From Haloactinospora alba (GTDB lineage Bacteria; Actinomycetota; Actinomycetes; Streptosporangiales; Streptosporangiaceae), in assembly GCF_006717075.1 (NCBI RefSeq), contig NZ_VFQC01000003.1:124001-188000 (forward strand): a DNA stretch of 64,000 nucleotides, in the 5' to 3' direction. Numbering within the stretch: the first letter of the stretch is position 1; each line of letters opens with the position of its first letter. The position numbers and the translations under genes are program-made. Positions 52,400-59,383 of the stretch are shown here, piece after piece. Under the pieces are notes generated by a model that saw only the letters and a program-made list of their open reading frames with translations, was not told the origin of the DNA and did not search any database.

Positions 52400-53032
52400 G
52401 TGGGAACCCCGCTGGTGCGGTGCGCGTCCGAACCGGATGTGCAGGACCTTTTTCACACCTCGCCGATCGTCGTGAAGCAGCCGAAACGGTTCCTCGTCGA
52501 CGAGTCGGAGTACAACTGTTTCGACCAGTACACGCGCCACCTCGCCCACGTCCACGAGGTCGACCTGGGCGCAGGCATGCACGCGCTGCGGTTCCTGGCC
52601 AACAACACCACGGGTTTCGCCCGCAAGGTGATGGTGAACGACGCGTGGCGCCGTCCCCGGCTCTACATCGAGAAGTCCTGGGCGATGTTCACGGCCACCA
52701 CCACGGTCGCGTGGCCGAACGGAACCCCCATCGGTTACATCGACCAGGACTTCGCGTTCTTCAAGGCCGGATTCCGGCTGCTGGACCCCTTCAAGCGCCA
52801 CATCGGCACGATCCAGGGCAACTTCTGGGGCCGGAACTTCCAGATCACCGACGCCAACGAGCACGAGGTCGCCCGGGTGAACCAGCAGTTCCCCGACGTG
52901 GGCGAGTTCTTCACCCCCGCCAACACCTACGTGCTGTGGCAGCGCTACCCGGCCCTGCCGGAGCCGCTGAACACCCTCGTCGTCTCCTCCGGAATCGTCA
53001 TCGACCTGGTCCTGGCCGAGGGGCACTGGTAG
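52400..53032 (+). CDS. LURP-one/phospholipid scramblase-related protein
   Basis: About 200 residues with a Tubby-like beta-barrel pattern, as in LURP-one-related and bacterial scramblase-like proteins: LFHTSPIVVKQPKRFLVDESEYNCFD, ARKVMVNDAWRRPRLYIEKSWAMFTATTTVAWPNGTPIGYIDQDF, and GTIQGNFWGRNFQITDANEHEVARVNQQF. Function in bacteria is unknown. The start is uncertain: GTG codons at 52400, 52415 and 52439 are in frame, and the last, just before QDLFHTSP, fits the fold best. Confidence 0.72.
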   Translation: MGTPLVRCASEPDVQDLFHTSPIVVKQPKRFLVDESEYNCFDQYTRHLAHVHEVDLGAGMHALRFLANNTTGFARKVMVNDAWRRPRLYIEKSWAMFTATTTVAWPNGTPIGYIDQDFAFFKAGFRLLDPFKRHIGTIQGNFWGRNFQITDANEHEVARVNQQFPDVGEFFTPANTYVLWQRYPALPEPLNTLVVSSGIVIDLVLAEGHW

Positions 53033-53154
53033 CGGCGCGGGGCCGTGTCCGGGGCGGACGAACCACGGAACCGGCCGCCTACAGGTTCGCGAGCTGAGCA
53101 GATACGGTTGCAACGCCCTTGAATCGCGGGTACCAGAGACGAGAGGAAGGCACC

Positions 53155-53904
53155 ATGGGCGCCGCTGGTGGGGAAGTCATCGTCACGGCCTTCACGAACC
53201 GGGGGGCGGTCCGTCCCGCCAATGAGGACAGCCTGACCGTGGGCTCGATGGTCGTGGGGACGAGTATGAGCTATCCGGTCCGCTGCGTGCTGCCTCTCCG
53301 GGAACCGTGCATCCTGGCGGTGGCCGACGGTATCGGCGGCCACGCGGCCGGAGAGATCGCCTCGGAACACCTCTCCCGGCGCCTCGCGGAGCTCGGGGCG
53401 ACCGTCAGTACCTCCGCCGACCTCACGCAGGCGCTCACCAACATCGACGACGAACTCAAGAAGCACGCCCGGTCCTACGAGGAGTTCGACGGGATGGGCA
53501 CCACGGTGGCCGGGGTCCTCATCCACGGGAACGGGAACCTCTGGTTCAACGTCGGCGACTCCCGCTCCTACCGGATCGAGGGGAACCAGCTCGTCCAGAT
53601 CACGGTGGACGACTCCCTCTCCGCCGTGTCGCCGGACGGGATGCGCTCCGGGGCGTCCAACTTCATCACCCAGTCGCTGGGTGGAAGCGCGGACCGGGAG
53701 ATGGTCCCGCACACCGGCCAGGACCACGGGAACGCCTGGCTGCTGTGCAGTGACGGACTGTCCGACCTGGTGCCGCACGAGGAGATGGAGCGTCTGATCG
53801 CCACGGCGGGCAGTGACGAGGAGGCGGTGTACTCCCTGTGGCAGTCGGCTATGGAGCAGGGCGGGAAGGACAACATAGCCATCCTCCTGGCTCGGACACG
53901 CTGA
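53155..53904 (+). CDS. PP2C-family serine/threonine phosphatase
   Basis: 249-residue metal-dependent phosphatase of the PppA/Stp type. Motifs in order: TNRGAVRPANEDSLTVG, ILAVADGIGGHAAGEIAS (metal Asp), GMGTTVAGVLI, NVGDSRSYRI, WLLCSDGLSDLVPHEEME, and GKDNIAILLAR. All metal-ligand aspartates are present, so it should be active against phospho-Ser/Thr proteins. GAGAGGAAGG precedes the ATG. No kinase gene is adjacent in this window. Confidence 0.94.
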   Translation: MGAAGGEVIVTAFTNRGAVRPANEDSLTVGSMVVGTSMSYPVRCVLPLREPCILAVADGIGGHAAGEIASEHLSRRLAELGATVSTSADLTQALTNIDDELKKHARSYEEFDGMGTTVAGVLIHGNGNLWFNVGDSRSYRIEGNQLVQITVDDSLSAVSPDGMRSGASNFITQSLGGSADREMVPHTGQDHGNAWLLCSDGLSDLVPHEEMERLIATAGSDEEAVYSLWQSAMEQGGKDNIAILLARTR

Positions 53905-53965
53905 CGGTCCGCGCGGGGAGCCCCCGCGGAAGGCCGCGCTTCCGGAACTCCGCGCGTGTCGTGCC

Positions 53966-54169
53966 CTAGAGGGAGGAAACGGTCCGGAGGAGGGCCAACA
54001 GCTCTGTTCGTCCCAACCGTAGGGAAACCGCGCCCGGGTTCTTGGAGTCGCGGAGGAGAACGGTGAGGGAACCGGGAGAAACCCCCACCTCCACGCATCC
54101 CCGGATCGGATTGCGCATACTGTAACTGCTCGTTCTCCACGCCACGTCTCGGAGGGAACCAGTACCCAC
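53966..54169 (-). CDS. DUF397 domain protein
   Basis: Second DUF397 protein of the window, about 67 residues: VAWRTSSYSMRNPIRGCVEVG, then LLRDSKNPGAVSLRLGRTELLALL. The GTG chosen follows GGAG by five bases; a TTG nine codons upstream or a GTG directly before AWRTSSYS are alternatives. No XRE partner is adjacent. Convergent with the PP2C gene. Confidence 0.78.
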   Translation of the reverse strand: MGTGSLRDVAWRTSSYSMRNPIRGCVEVGVSPGSLTVLLRDSKNPGAVSLRLGRTELLALLRTVSSL

Positions 54170-54552
54170 GCGCGCTCCCTGGACCAGCCGGATCAAGCAG
54201 TTCTTTGTTCACCACCGTAGCATTCCGAAACTGGCACGGGCGCCCCTGCGGTGTTTCCTGTGTTTCAAACAGCGATTCCGTTTTTCCGGTTTTGCGGGAA
54301 CGCGCGGGAGCGCGGCCGCGAAATCCGTGAGGGGGAAACGGATTCGGAGAGGAAAGGAAACGTCGCTCCGGGCGGCGGATTCTGCCACCGGAACGGCGGG
54401 CCCTCCGACCCGTGGCAACACGCGGTGCCTCGGGGAGGATGCGGGCGCGGCTCCCGCCGTGGCGCTCCGGGCGTTGGGCGCCGGGCGCCGCCACGGTTCC
54501 GGGCACCGCCTGGCGCCGGCCGGGGGAGGCACCAGGCGGTGGCACGGGCGGC
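54170..54552. other. Intergenic stretch between DUF397 and R2lox genes
   Basis: About 380 bp without a supported gene. Its middle (54230-54370) is less GC-rich. Both flanking genes are on the minus strand, so it should hold the DUF397 promoter and the end of the oxidase transcript; no clear hairpin terminator was found. Confidence 0.4.
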
Positions 54553-55551
54553 TCAGTCGAGCTTGGCCATGGCCTCGCGGTCCTCGGCGCCGAAGCGCTC
54601 CTCCAGTTCCTCGGGGGAGGCGTCCACGTCGATCTTGGACAACGGGGCGCCGCGGGCGGTCTCGATTGCGCCGAGACGCCGCTTGGCCCGGTCGCTGGCG
54701 TAGTTGACGAGCTCCTCCTGCGAGGGCTGGAACCGTTTGCCCTCCTCGGACTCCATCGGTTCGTCCCCCCGCTCGACGGTGGCGACCACGTGGGGGAGGA
54801 GTTCGTCCAACCGTTCGGAGATGGTCTGCCAGTTCCTGTCGTCGGCGGCCACGTGCCGGCGGCAGGTGAAGGTGCCCCAGGCCATGTGGCGGCGCTCGTC
54901 GTCCCCGATGAGCTTGATGATCCGCTGCATCCCCGGGAAGATGCCGCGTGCCTTGCACACGTGGTTCCAGGCGTAGTAGCCGGTGAGGGCCAGCGAGCCC
55001 TCGATGACGTGGTTGTAGGTCACGGAGGCGCGCACCTGGTTGCGCGGGCTGGGGTCCTCGCGCAGCGCCTCCAGCGAGGCGGGGAGCTCCTCGTAGAACA
55101 GCGCCCGGTAGCCGGGGCTGCGGTCCACGTAGTCGTGCAGGTCCTCGGTGACCCCGAGCGCGTCCAGCCACATCCGGAACACCTGGGTGTGCTTGGCCTC
55201 CTCGAACGCGAACTGGGTCAGGTACATCTCGTCGCCCAGACGCCCCTCGGAGGCCATGGCGTGGATGAACGGCTGGATGTCCTCGGTGACCGCCTCCTCG
55301 CCGGCGACGAACTGGGAGCACAGCCGCAGGATGCGGTCCTTGGCCTCGTCGCCGAGCTCCTTCCAGTCCTGGGCGTCCTGGGACATGTCGATGTCGCCCG
55401 GGTTCCAGAACTTGGTGTTTCCCTTGCTGAACAGTCGGAGCGGGAAGGAGTCCCAGTTCAGACCGCCGCGGCGCAGCGAGCCGAATCCCTGGCGGTACTG
55501 CCCCTTTACTCCGGTGGAGCTGTCGTTGGCGGGGTGGGGGGTGTCGGGCAT
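54553..55551 (-). CDS. R2-like ligand-binding oxidase (ribonucleotide reductase R2 homologue)
   Basis: 332 residues of the R2lox family (mycobacterial Rv0233 type), a Mn/Fe di-metal oxidase with a bound fatty-acid-like ligand. Metal-ligand helices are visible: [16 protein letters not shown] (first Glu), [12 protein letters not shown] (ExxH), [19 protein letters not shown], and [15 protein letters not shown] (second ExxH). The Val before GEE and the Tyr region match the R2lox Val-Tyr crosslink positions better than the radical tyrosine of true R2 subunits. No ribonucleotide-reductase large subunit is adjacent. Physiological substrate unknown. Confidence 0.9.
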   Translation of the reverse strand: MPDTPHPANDSSTGVKGQYRQGFGSLRRGGLNWDSFPLRLFSKGNTKFWNPGDIDMSQDAQDWKELGDEAKDRILRLCSQFVAGEEAVTEDIQPFIHAMASEGRLGDEMYLTQFAFEEAKHTQVFRMWLDALGVTEDLHDYVDRSPGYRALFYEELPASLEALREDPSPRNQVRASVTYNHVIEGSLALTGYYAWNHVCKARGIFPGMQRIIKLIGDDERRHMAWGTFTCRRHVAADDRNWQTISERLDELLPHVVATVERGDEPMESEEGKRFQPSQEELVNYASDRAKRRLGAIETARGAPLSKIDVDASPEELEERFGAEDREAMAKLD

Positions 55552-55799
55552 TATGGAACCTCCGTGTCAGCAGACCTCCCCCCATCATTTGACGTACCAG
55601 GCACTGATGTAAAGACCGAGTGGGGTTCGGGCCGGTGAGGGGCGGGCACCCACCGTGACCTCGTGGCGCGGCAGCGCCCCGGGCGGCACGATACGGTCGT
55701 GGTCGCGGCCCCCGGTCGGGTGACCATAACCCCGGCGGCTCTCCCGCGGTCGGCGGAGGGACCGGGCGGCCAGCCCGACAGGCAGACCCGGGAGGCGAC

Positions 55800-56036
55800 G
55801 TGTTCTGTGGCGATCCGCTCAGCGCCGGTTACGAGAAGTGCACCGACCAGATGGCGCTGTTCGCGCTCGCCTCCATGATCCCGGCCGCCCTCGCGCTGGC
55901 CCTCATGGTCACCGCGTTCACCGCGCCCTCGACCCGGCGCAGCCCTGCCCTGCGGACCCAGACACTGGGATTCTCCCTGCTGGCGTGGGGCATCGCGGGC
56001 GCCACCTACATCATGGGCGGCCTCCCCTCGTTCTGA
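55800..56036 (+). CDS. Small two-helix membrane protein
   Basis: 78 residues with two predicted membrane helices (MALFALASMIPAALALALMVTAF and FSLLAWGIAGATYIMGGL) joined by a short basic loop. GTG start four bases after GGGAGG. I do not recognise the family. It ends 51 bases before the PPOX gene and may be co-transcribed with it. Confidence 0.5.
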   Translation: MFCGDPLSAGYEKCTDQMALFALASMIPAALALALMVTAFTAPSTRRSPALRTQTLGFSLLAWGIAGATYIMGGLPSF

Positions 56037-56087
56037 GGCCGCGACACCCCGCCCGGTGCTACCGCCGGCGGAGGCGGACACCGCACA

Positions 56088-56507
56088 ATGGCGGACGTGG
56101 CTTTCGAACTCACACCGCGACTCCGCCAGCGCGTCGACACCGAGCGGATACTGTGGCTCAGCACCGCCTCCCCGTCGGGGCAACCCGCCCCGCGCCCCGT
56201 GTGGTTCATCTGGGACGGGGAGGCGTTCGTGGTCTACACCTTCCCGGCGTCGGCCAAGGTCGCCCACATCCGCGCCAACCCCAAGGTCGCCGTGCACTTC
56301 AACGCCGACTTCTCCGGTGAGGAGGTCGACGTCCTCAGCGGCCTCGCCGAGGTGGTGACCGACCCCCGGCCGCCCTCGGACGTTCCCGCCTACCGCGAGA
56401 AGTACGAGCCGCTGGTTCCCGAGATCGGTCTCACCATGGCGCAGGTGGACGAGTTCTACTCCGTGTCGGTGCGCGTCACACCGCACCGCGTCTGGGACGT
56501 CGGCTAG
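56088..56507 (+). CDS. PPOX-class F420/flavin-binding split-barrel protein (Rv3369-like)
   Basis: 139-residue split-barrel protein of the pyridoxamine-phosphate-oxidase superfamily. The pattern ILWLSTASPSGQPAPRPVWFIWDGEAFVVYTFPASAKVAHIRANPKVAVHFN is typical of the TIGR03667/Rv3369 group; the C-terminal YSVSVRVTPHRVWDVG completes the barrel. Such proteins bind F420 or FMN and act as reductases; substrate unknown. Its TAG stop lies within the perfect palindrome shared with the convergent XPB gene. Confidence 0.88.
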   Translation: MADVAFELTPRLRQRVDTERILWLSTASPSGQPAPRPVWFIWDGEAFVVYTFPASAKVAHIRANPKVAVHFNADFSGEEVDVLSGLAEVVTDPRPPSDVPAYREKYEPLVPEIGLTMAQVDEFYSVSVRVTPHRVWDVG

Positions 56508-56546
56508 GTGCTGTGTGACGGGCACCGCCCGTCACACAGCACCTAG
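56504..56546. terminator. Perfect 20-bp inverted repeat between convergent genes
   Basis: CTAGGTGCTGTGTGACGGGC, an ACC loop, and its exact complement ending in CTAG. The palindrome spans both the TAG stop of the PPOX gene and the TAG stop of the XPB gene. It would fold on either transcript and probably acts as a bidirectional terminator, though T tracts are absent. Its CTAGGTnCTGT edge resembles the MITE-like element at 39934. Confidence 0.7.
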
Positions 56547-58195
56547 AGCTCCTCGCCCGCGAGGACGTCGTTCGCGTCGGCGATCCGGTAGGTGTAGCCG
56601 CGCTCGGCCAGGAACCGCTGGCGGTGCGCGGCGTACTCCTGGTCCAGCGTGTCCCGGGTGACCACCGCGTAGAACCGGGCGCGGCGCGCCGCCGTCTTCG
56701 GGCGCAGCAGCCGCCCCAGCCGCTGGGCCTCCTCCTGCCGGGAGCCGAACGAACCCGACACCTGGATCGCCACCCCGGCCTCGGGCAGGTCGATGGAGAA
56801 GTTGGCGACCTTGGACACCGCCAGTGTCCCCACCTCGCCGGACCGGAACCGGTCGAACAGCCGCTCGCGTTCCCGCACCGGGGTGTCCCCGGTGACGAGC
56901 GGCGCGTCCACGGCCTCGGCGAGTTCGGTCAGCTGGTCGATGTAGGTGCCGATGATCAGCGTCTGCTCCCCGGCGTGCCGCTGCACCAGCTCCCGCACGA
57001 TCTCCGTCTTGGACCCGGAGGAGGCGCAGAACCGGTACCGGTCCTGGGAGTCGGCGGTCGCGTAGGCGAGCCGCTCCGCCTCGGTGAGGTCCGCCCGGAC
57101 CTCCACGCAGTCCGCCGGGGCGATCCAGCCCTGCTCCTCCATCTCCTTCCACGGCGCGTCGTAGCGTTTCGGCCCGATGAGGGAGAACACGTCCTCCTCC
57201 CGGCCGTCCTCACGCACCAGTGTCGCGGTCAGCCCGAGCCGCCGGCGGGCCTGCAGCTCGGCGGTCTCCCGGAAGATCGGGGCGGGGAGGAGGTGCACCT
57301 CGTCGTAGATGATCAGGCCCCAGTCCCGCGCGTCGAACAGTTCCCGGTGCAGCGGGGCGCCCTTCCTCCGCGTCGCCAGCACCTGGTAGGTCGCGATCGT
57401 GACCGGCCGGACGTCCTTGCGGGAGCCGCTGTACTCGCCGATCTCCTCAGCGGTGAGGGTGGTGCGGCGCAGCAGTTCGCTGCGCCACTGGTGCACCGCG
57501 ACCGTGTTGGTGACCAGGATCAGGGTGGTCGCCTGGGCCAGGGACATCGCGGCCGCCCCGACGAGGGTCTTGCCGGCCCCGCAGGGCAGTACCACCACTC
57601 CGGACCCGCCGGCGTGGAAACTGTCGGCGGCCTCCCGCTGGTAGTCGCGCAGCTGCCACGTGTCCTGGTTCAACGCGACCGGGTGGTACTCACCGTCGAC
57701 GTGTCCCGCGAGGTCCTCGGCGGGCCAGCCGAGCTTGAGCAGGGCCTGTTTGAGGTTGCCGCGCTCGCTGGGGTGGACGGTGGCGGTGTCCGGCTCGACC
57801 CGCTCGCCGAGCATGCCCGCCGTCGCCGCGGCGCGGGCGACCTCCTCCAGCACGTCCGTGTCGGTGGCGTGCAGGACGAGACCGTGCGCCGGGTGGGAGA
57901 GCAGCCGCAGCTTCCCGTACCGGTCCATCGTCTCGGTGATGTCCACCAGAAGCGAGTGCGGGACCGGGAACCGGGAGTAGGCGAGGAGGACGTCGATGAC
58001 CTGCTCGGCGTCGTGCCCCGCGGCCCGGGCGTTCCACAGCGCCAGTGGTGTGACCCGGTAGGTGTGCACGTGCTCGGGAGCACGCTCCAGCTCCGCGAAC
58101 GGGGCGATGGCGCGGCGGCACTCGTCGGCCAGCCCCTGGTCGATCTCCAGCAGCAGGGTCTTGTCGGATTGGACGATGAGCGGTCCGTCGGGCAC
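56543..58195 (-). CDS. XPB-type DNA repair helicase
   Basis: 550-residue SF2 helicase, the bacterial homologue of eukaryotic XPB. An N-terminal domain (IVQSDKTLLLEID ... RVTPLALWNARAAGHDAEQVIDVLLAYSRFPVP) precedes the motor. Helicase motifs are Q (WQLRDYQREAADSF), I (VLPCGAGKTLVGA), II (IIYDEVHLLPA), III (GLTATLVREDG), V (TLAVSKVANFSIDLPEA) and VI (EEAQRLGRLLRPK). The RED motif is visible in LVREDGREED. It likely acts in DNA unwinding for repair. Nearby 59384-61828 encodes a partner with the same N-terminal-type domain. Confidence 0.95.
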   Translation of the reverse strand: MPDGPLIVQSDKTLLLEIDQGLADECRRAIAPFAELERAPEHVHTYRVTPLALWNARAAGHDAEQVIDVLLAYSRFPVPHSLLVDITETMDRYGKLRLLSHPAHGLVLHATDTDVLEEVARAAATAGMLGERVEPDTATVHPSERGNLKQALLKLGWPAEDLAGHVDGEYHPVALNQDTWQLRDYQREAADSFHAGGSGVVVLPCGAGKTLVGAAAMSLAQATTLILVTNTVAVHQWRSELLRRTTLTAEEIGEYSGSRKDVRPVTIATYQVLATRRKGAPLHRELFDARDWGLIIYDEVHLLPAPIFRETAELQARRRLGLTATLVREDGREEDVFSLIGPKRYDAPWKEMEEQGWIAPADCVEVRADLTEAERLAYATADSQDRYRFCASSGSKTEIVRELVQRHAGEQTLIIGTYIDQLTELAEAVDAPLVTGDTPVRERERLFDRFRSGEVGTLAVSKVANFSIDLPEAGVAIQVSGSFGSRQEEAQRLGRLLRPKTAARRARFYAVVTRDTLDQEYAAHRQRFLAERGYTYRIADANDVLAGEEL

Positions 58196-58291
58196 GGTCC
58201 TCCTTCCGGGGCGCGACCTCCCAGGCTACCGGTCGTGTTCCGCGACGCAGCGGCTCCGGCCGAGAGGACGGGACCGACGGTTCCCGGACCG

Positions 58292-58714
58292 TCACACCGT
58301 CAGGAGCAGGGTGACCATCCCGGCGATGGCGAGGGCGACCACCAGGAGGTACAGGATCGTGGCCCCCCAGGTGTAGGCGATGAACCGTTCCACTTCCTCC
58401 GGGTCACCGGTTCTGGCCAGTGTGGCGGCCCCGAAGGCGATCCCGGGGACGTTCACCAGTACCGCGAACGGGAGCACACCCAGCACCAGCGTGAAGAACG
58501 CGGGGATGGCGAGGGTCAGCACGGCGCAGACCAGGGCGGTGACCGCGCTGCCCACACGCGGCGGCGGTCCGCTCGCCGGGTGCGGCGCCCCGTACGTGTA
58601 GGACGGGGGAACAGCCGCGGGAACATCGGCGCGTTGGTCCGCCGGAGCCCGGCCCGCGACGGCCGGGCCGGTGTCCTCCCAGAACCGCCGGGGATCGGGT
58701 CGCTGGTGTGGCAT
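58292..58714 (-). CDS. DUF4190-like small membrane protein
   Basis: 140 residues: a Pro-rich cytoplasmic N-terminus of ~50 residues, then GSAVTALVCAVLTLAIPAFFTLVLGVLPFAVLVNVPGIAFGAATLA, the two-helix DUF4190 core, and a third helix (ATILYLLVVALAIAGMVTLLLTV). Unknown function. It lies upstream of XPB on the same strand. Confidence 0.75.
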   Translation of the reverse strand: MPHQRPDPRRFWEDTGPAVAGRAPADQRADVPAAVPPSYTYGAPHPASGPPPRVGSAVTALVCAVLTLAIPAFFTLVLGVLPFAVLVNVPGIAFGAATLARTGDPEEVERFIAYTWGATILYLLVVALAIAGMVTLLLTV

Positions 58715-58738
58715 CGCCGCTCCCGTTCGTCCACGGCC

Positions 58739-58847
58739 CTACGGCCGAAACGCGAGGTGCAACATGGCGAAAGGGACGATCATCGCCAGTCCGGCCACTA
58801 TAGCTGTCCAGGCATAACGGATAAAGCGGTCCTGAGGTCTCAGACAT
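58739..58847 (-). pseudogene. Possible remnant of a second small membrane protein gene
   Basis: The frame QDRFIRYAWTAIVAGL AMIVPFAMLHLAFRP-stop resembles the tail of the neighbouring DUF4190-like protein (VERFIAYTWGATILYLL...). A GGGAGGA plus ATG (58847) is present just upstream, but in a different frame. This may be a decayed paralogue or a small gene with an insertion. Weak call. Confidence 0.3.
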
Positions 58848-58896
58848 TCCTCCCGCACCACCACAGGAACACCACGGTGCGCGCGAGAGCCGGCAC

Positions 58897-59295
58897 CTAC
58901 CAGAGGGACTCGGGCGCCGGGCCTCCCACCCAGGAGCCGGCCTGGGTGAAGATCCAGAGGGACAGCCCAAACATCACCACGGCCATGACCGCCGCGGCCC
59001 CCAACGAGTACCACGAGTAGCGGGTGAGGACCTCGGCCTCCTCGTACAACCCCCGGTCCCGTTTGTGCGCGGCACGCACCGCGAACACGATCCCGATCAC
59101 GCCGAAGATCCAGTTGCCGCAGCACACGAACGTCAGGGCGTGCAGCATCAACGCCATGGTGGAACTGCTGGAACCCGCGGCCCGCGCCTCCTCGCGGCCC
59201 TGATCCCGCCCCGCGCCGCGGTCCCGCGTGCCCGCGGCGCCGTCCTGGTCGTCCCTGGGGGAGGAGGCTCCCGGGGGGAGTGACTGGTTGTTCAC
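58897..59295 (-). CDS. CD225/dispanin-like membrane protein
   Basis: 132 residues. After a hydrophilic, Asp/Arg-rich N-terminus of ~45 residues there are two membrane segments (LMLHALTFVCCGNWIFGVIGIVFAV and SWYSLGAAAVMAVVMFGLSLWIFT) joined by RAAHKRDRGLYEEAEVLTR. This helix-CC-helix-loop layout with a Y-x-x-A loop is that of CD225/dispanin domains. Function in bacteria is unknown. GTG start after GGAAG. Confidence 0.68.
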   Translation of the reverse strand: MNNQSLPPGASSPRDDQDGAAGTRDRGAGRDQGREEARAAGSSSSTMALMLHALTFVCCGNWIFGVIGIVFAVRAAHKRDRGLYEEAEVLTRYSWYSLGAAAVMAVVMFGLSLWIFTQAGSWVGGPAPESLW

Positions 59296-59383
59296 GCTGG
59301 CTTCCCTCGTCTGCGTCCTGCACCGGCTCGGGTCGGGCGACGCCGCGCCCGACACCCTCCTACCTACCGCGCCCGGAAGCGCC

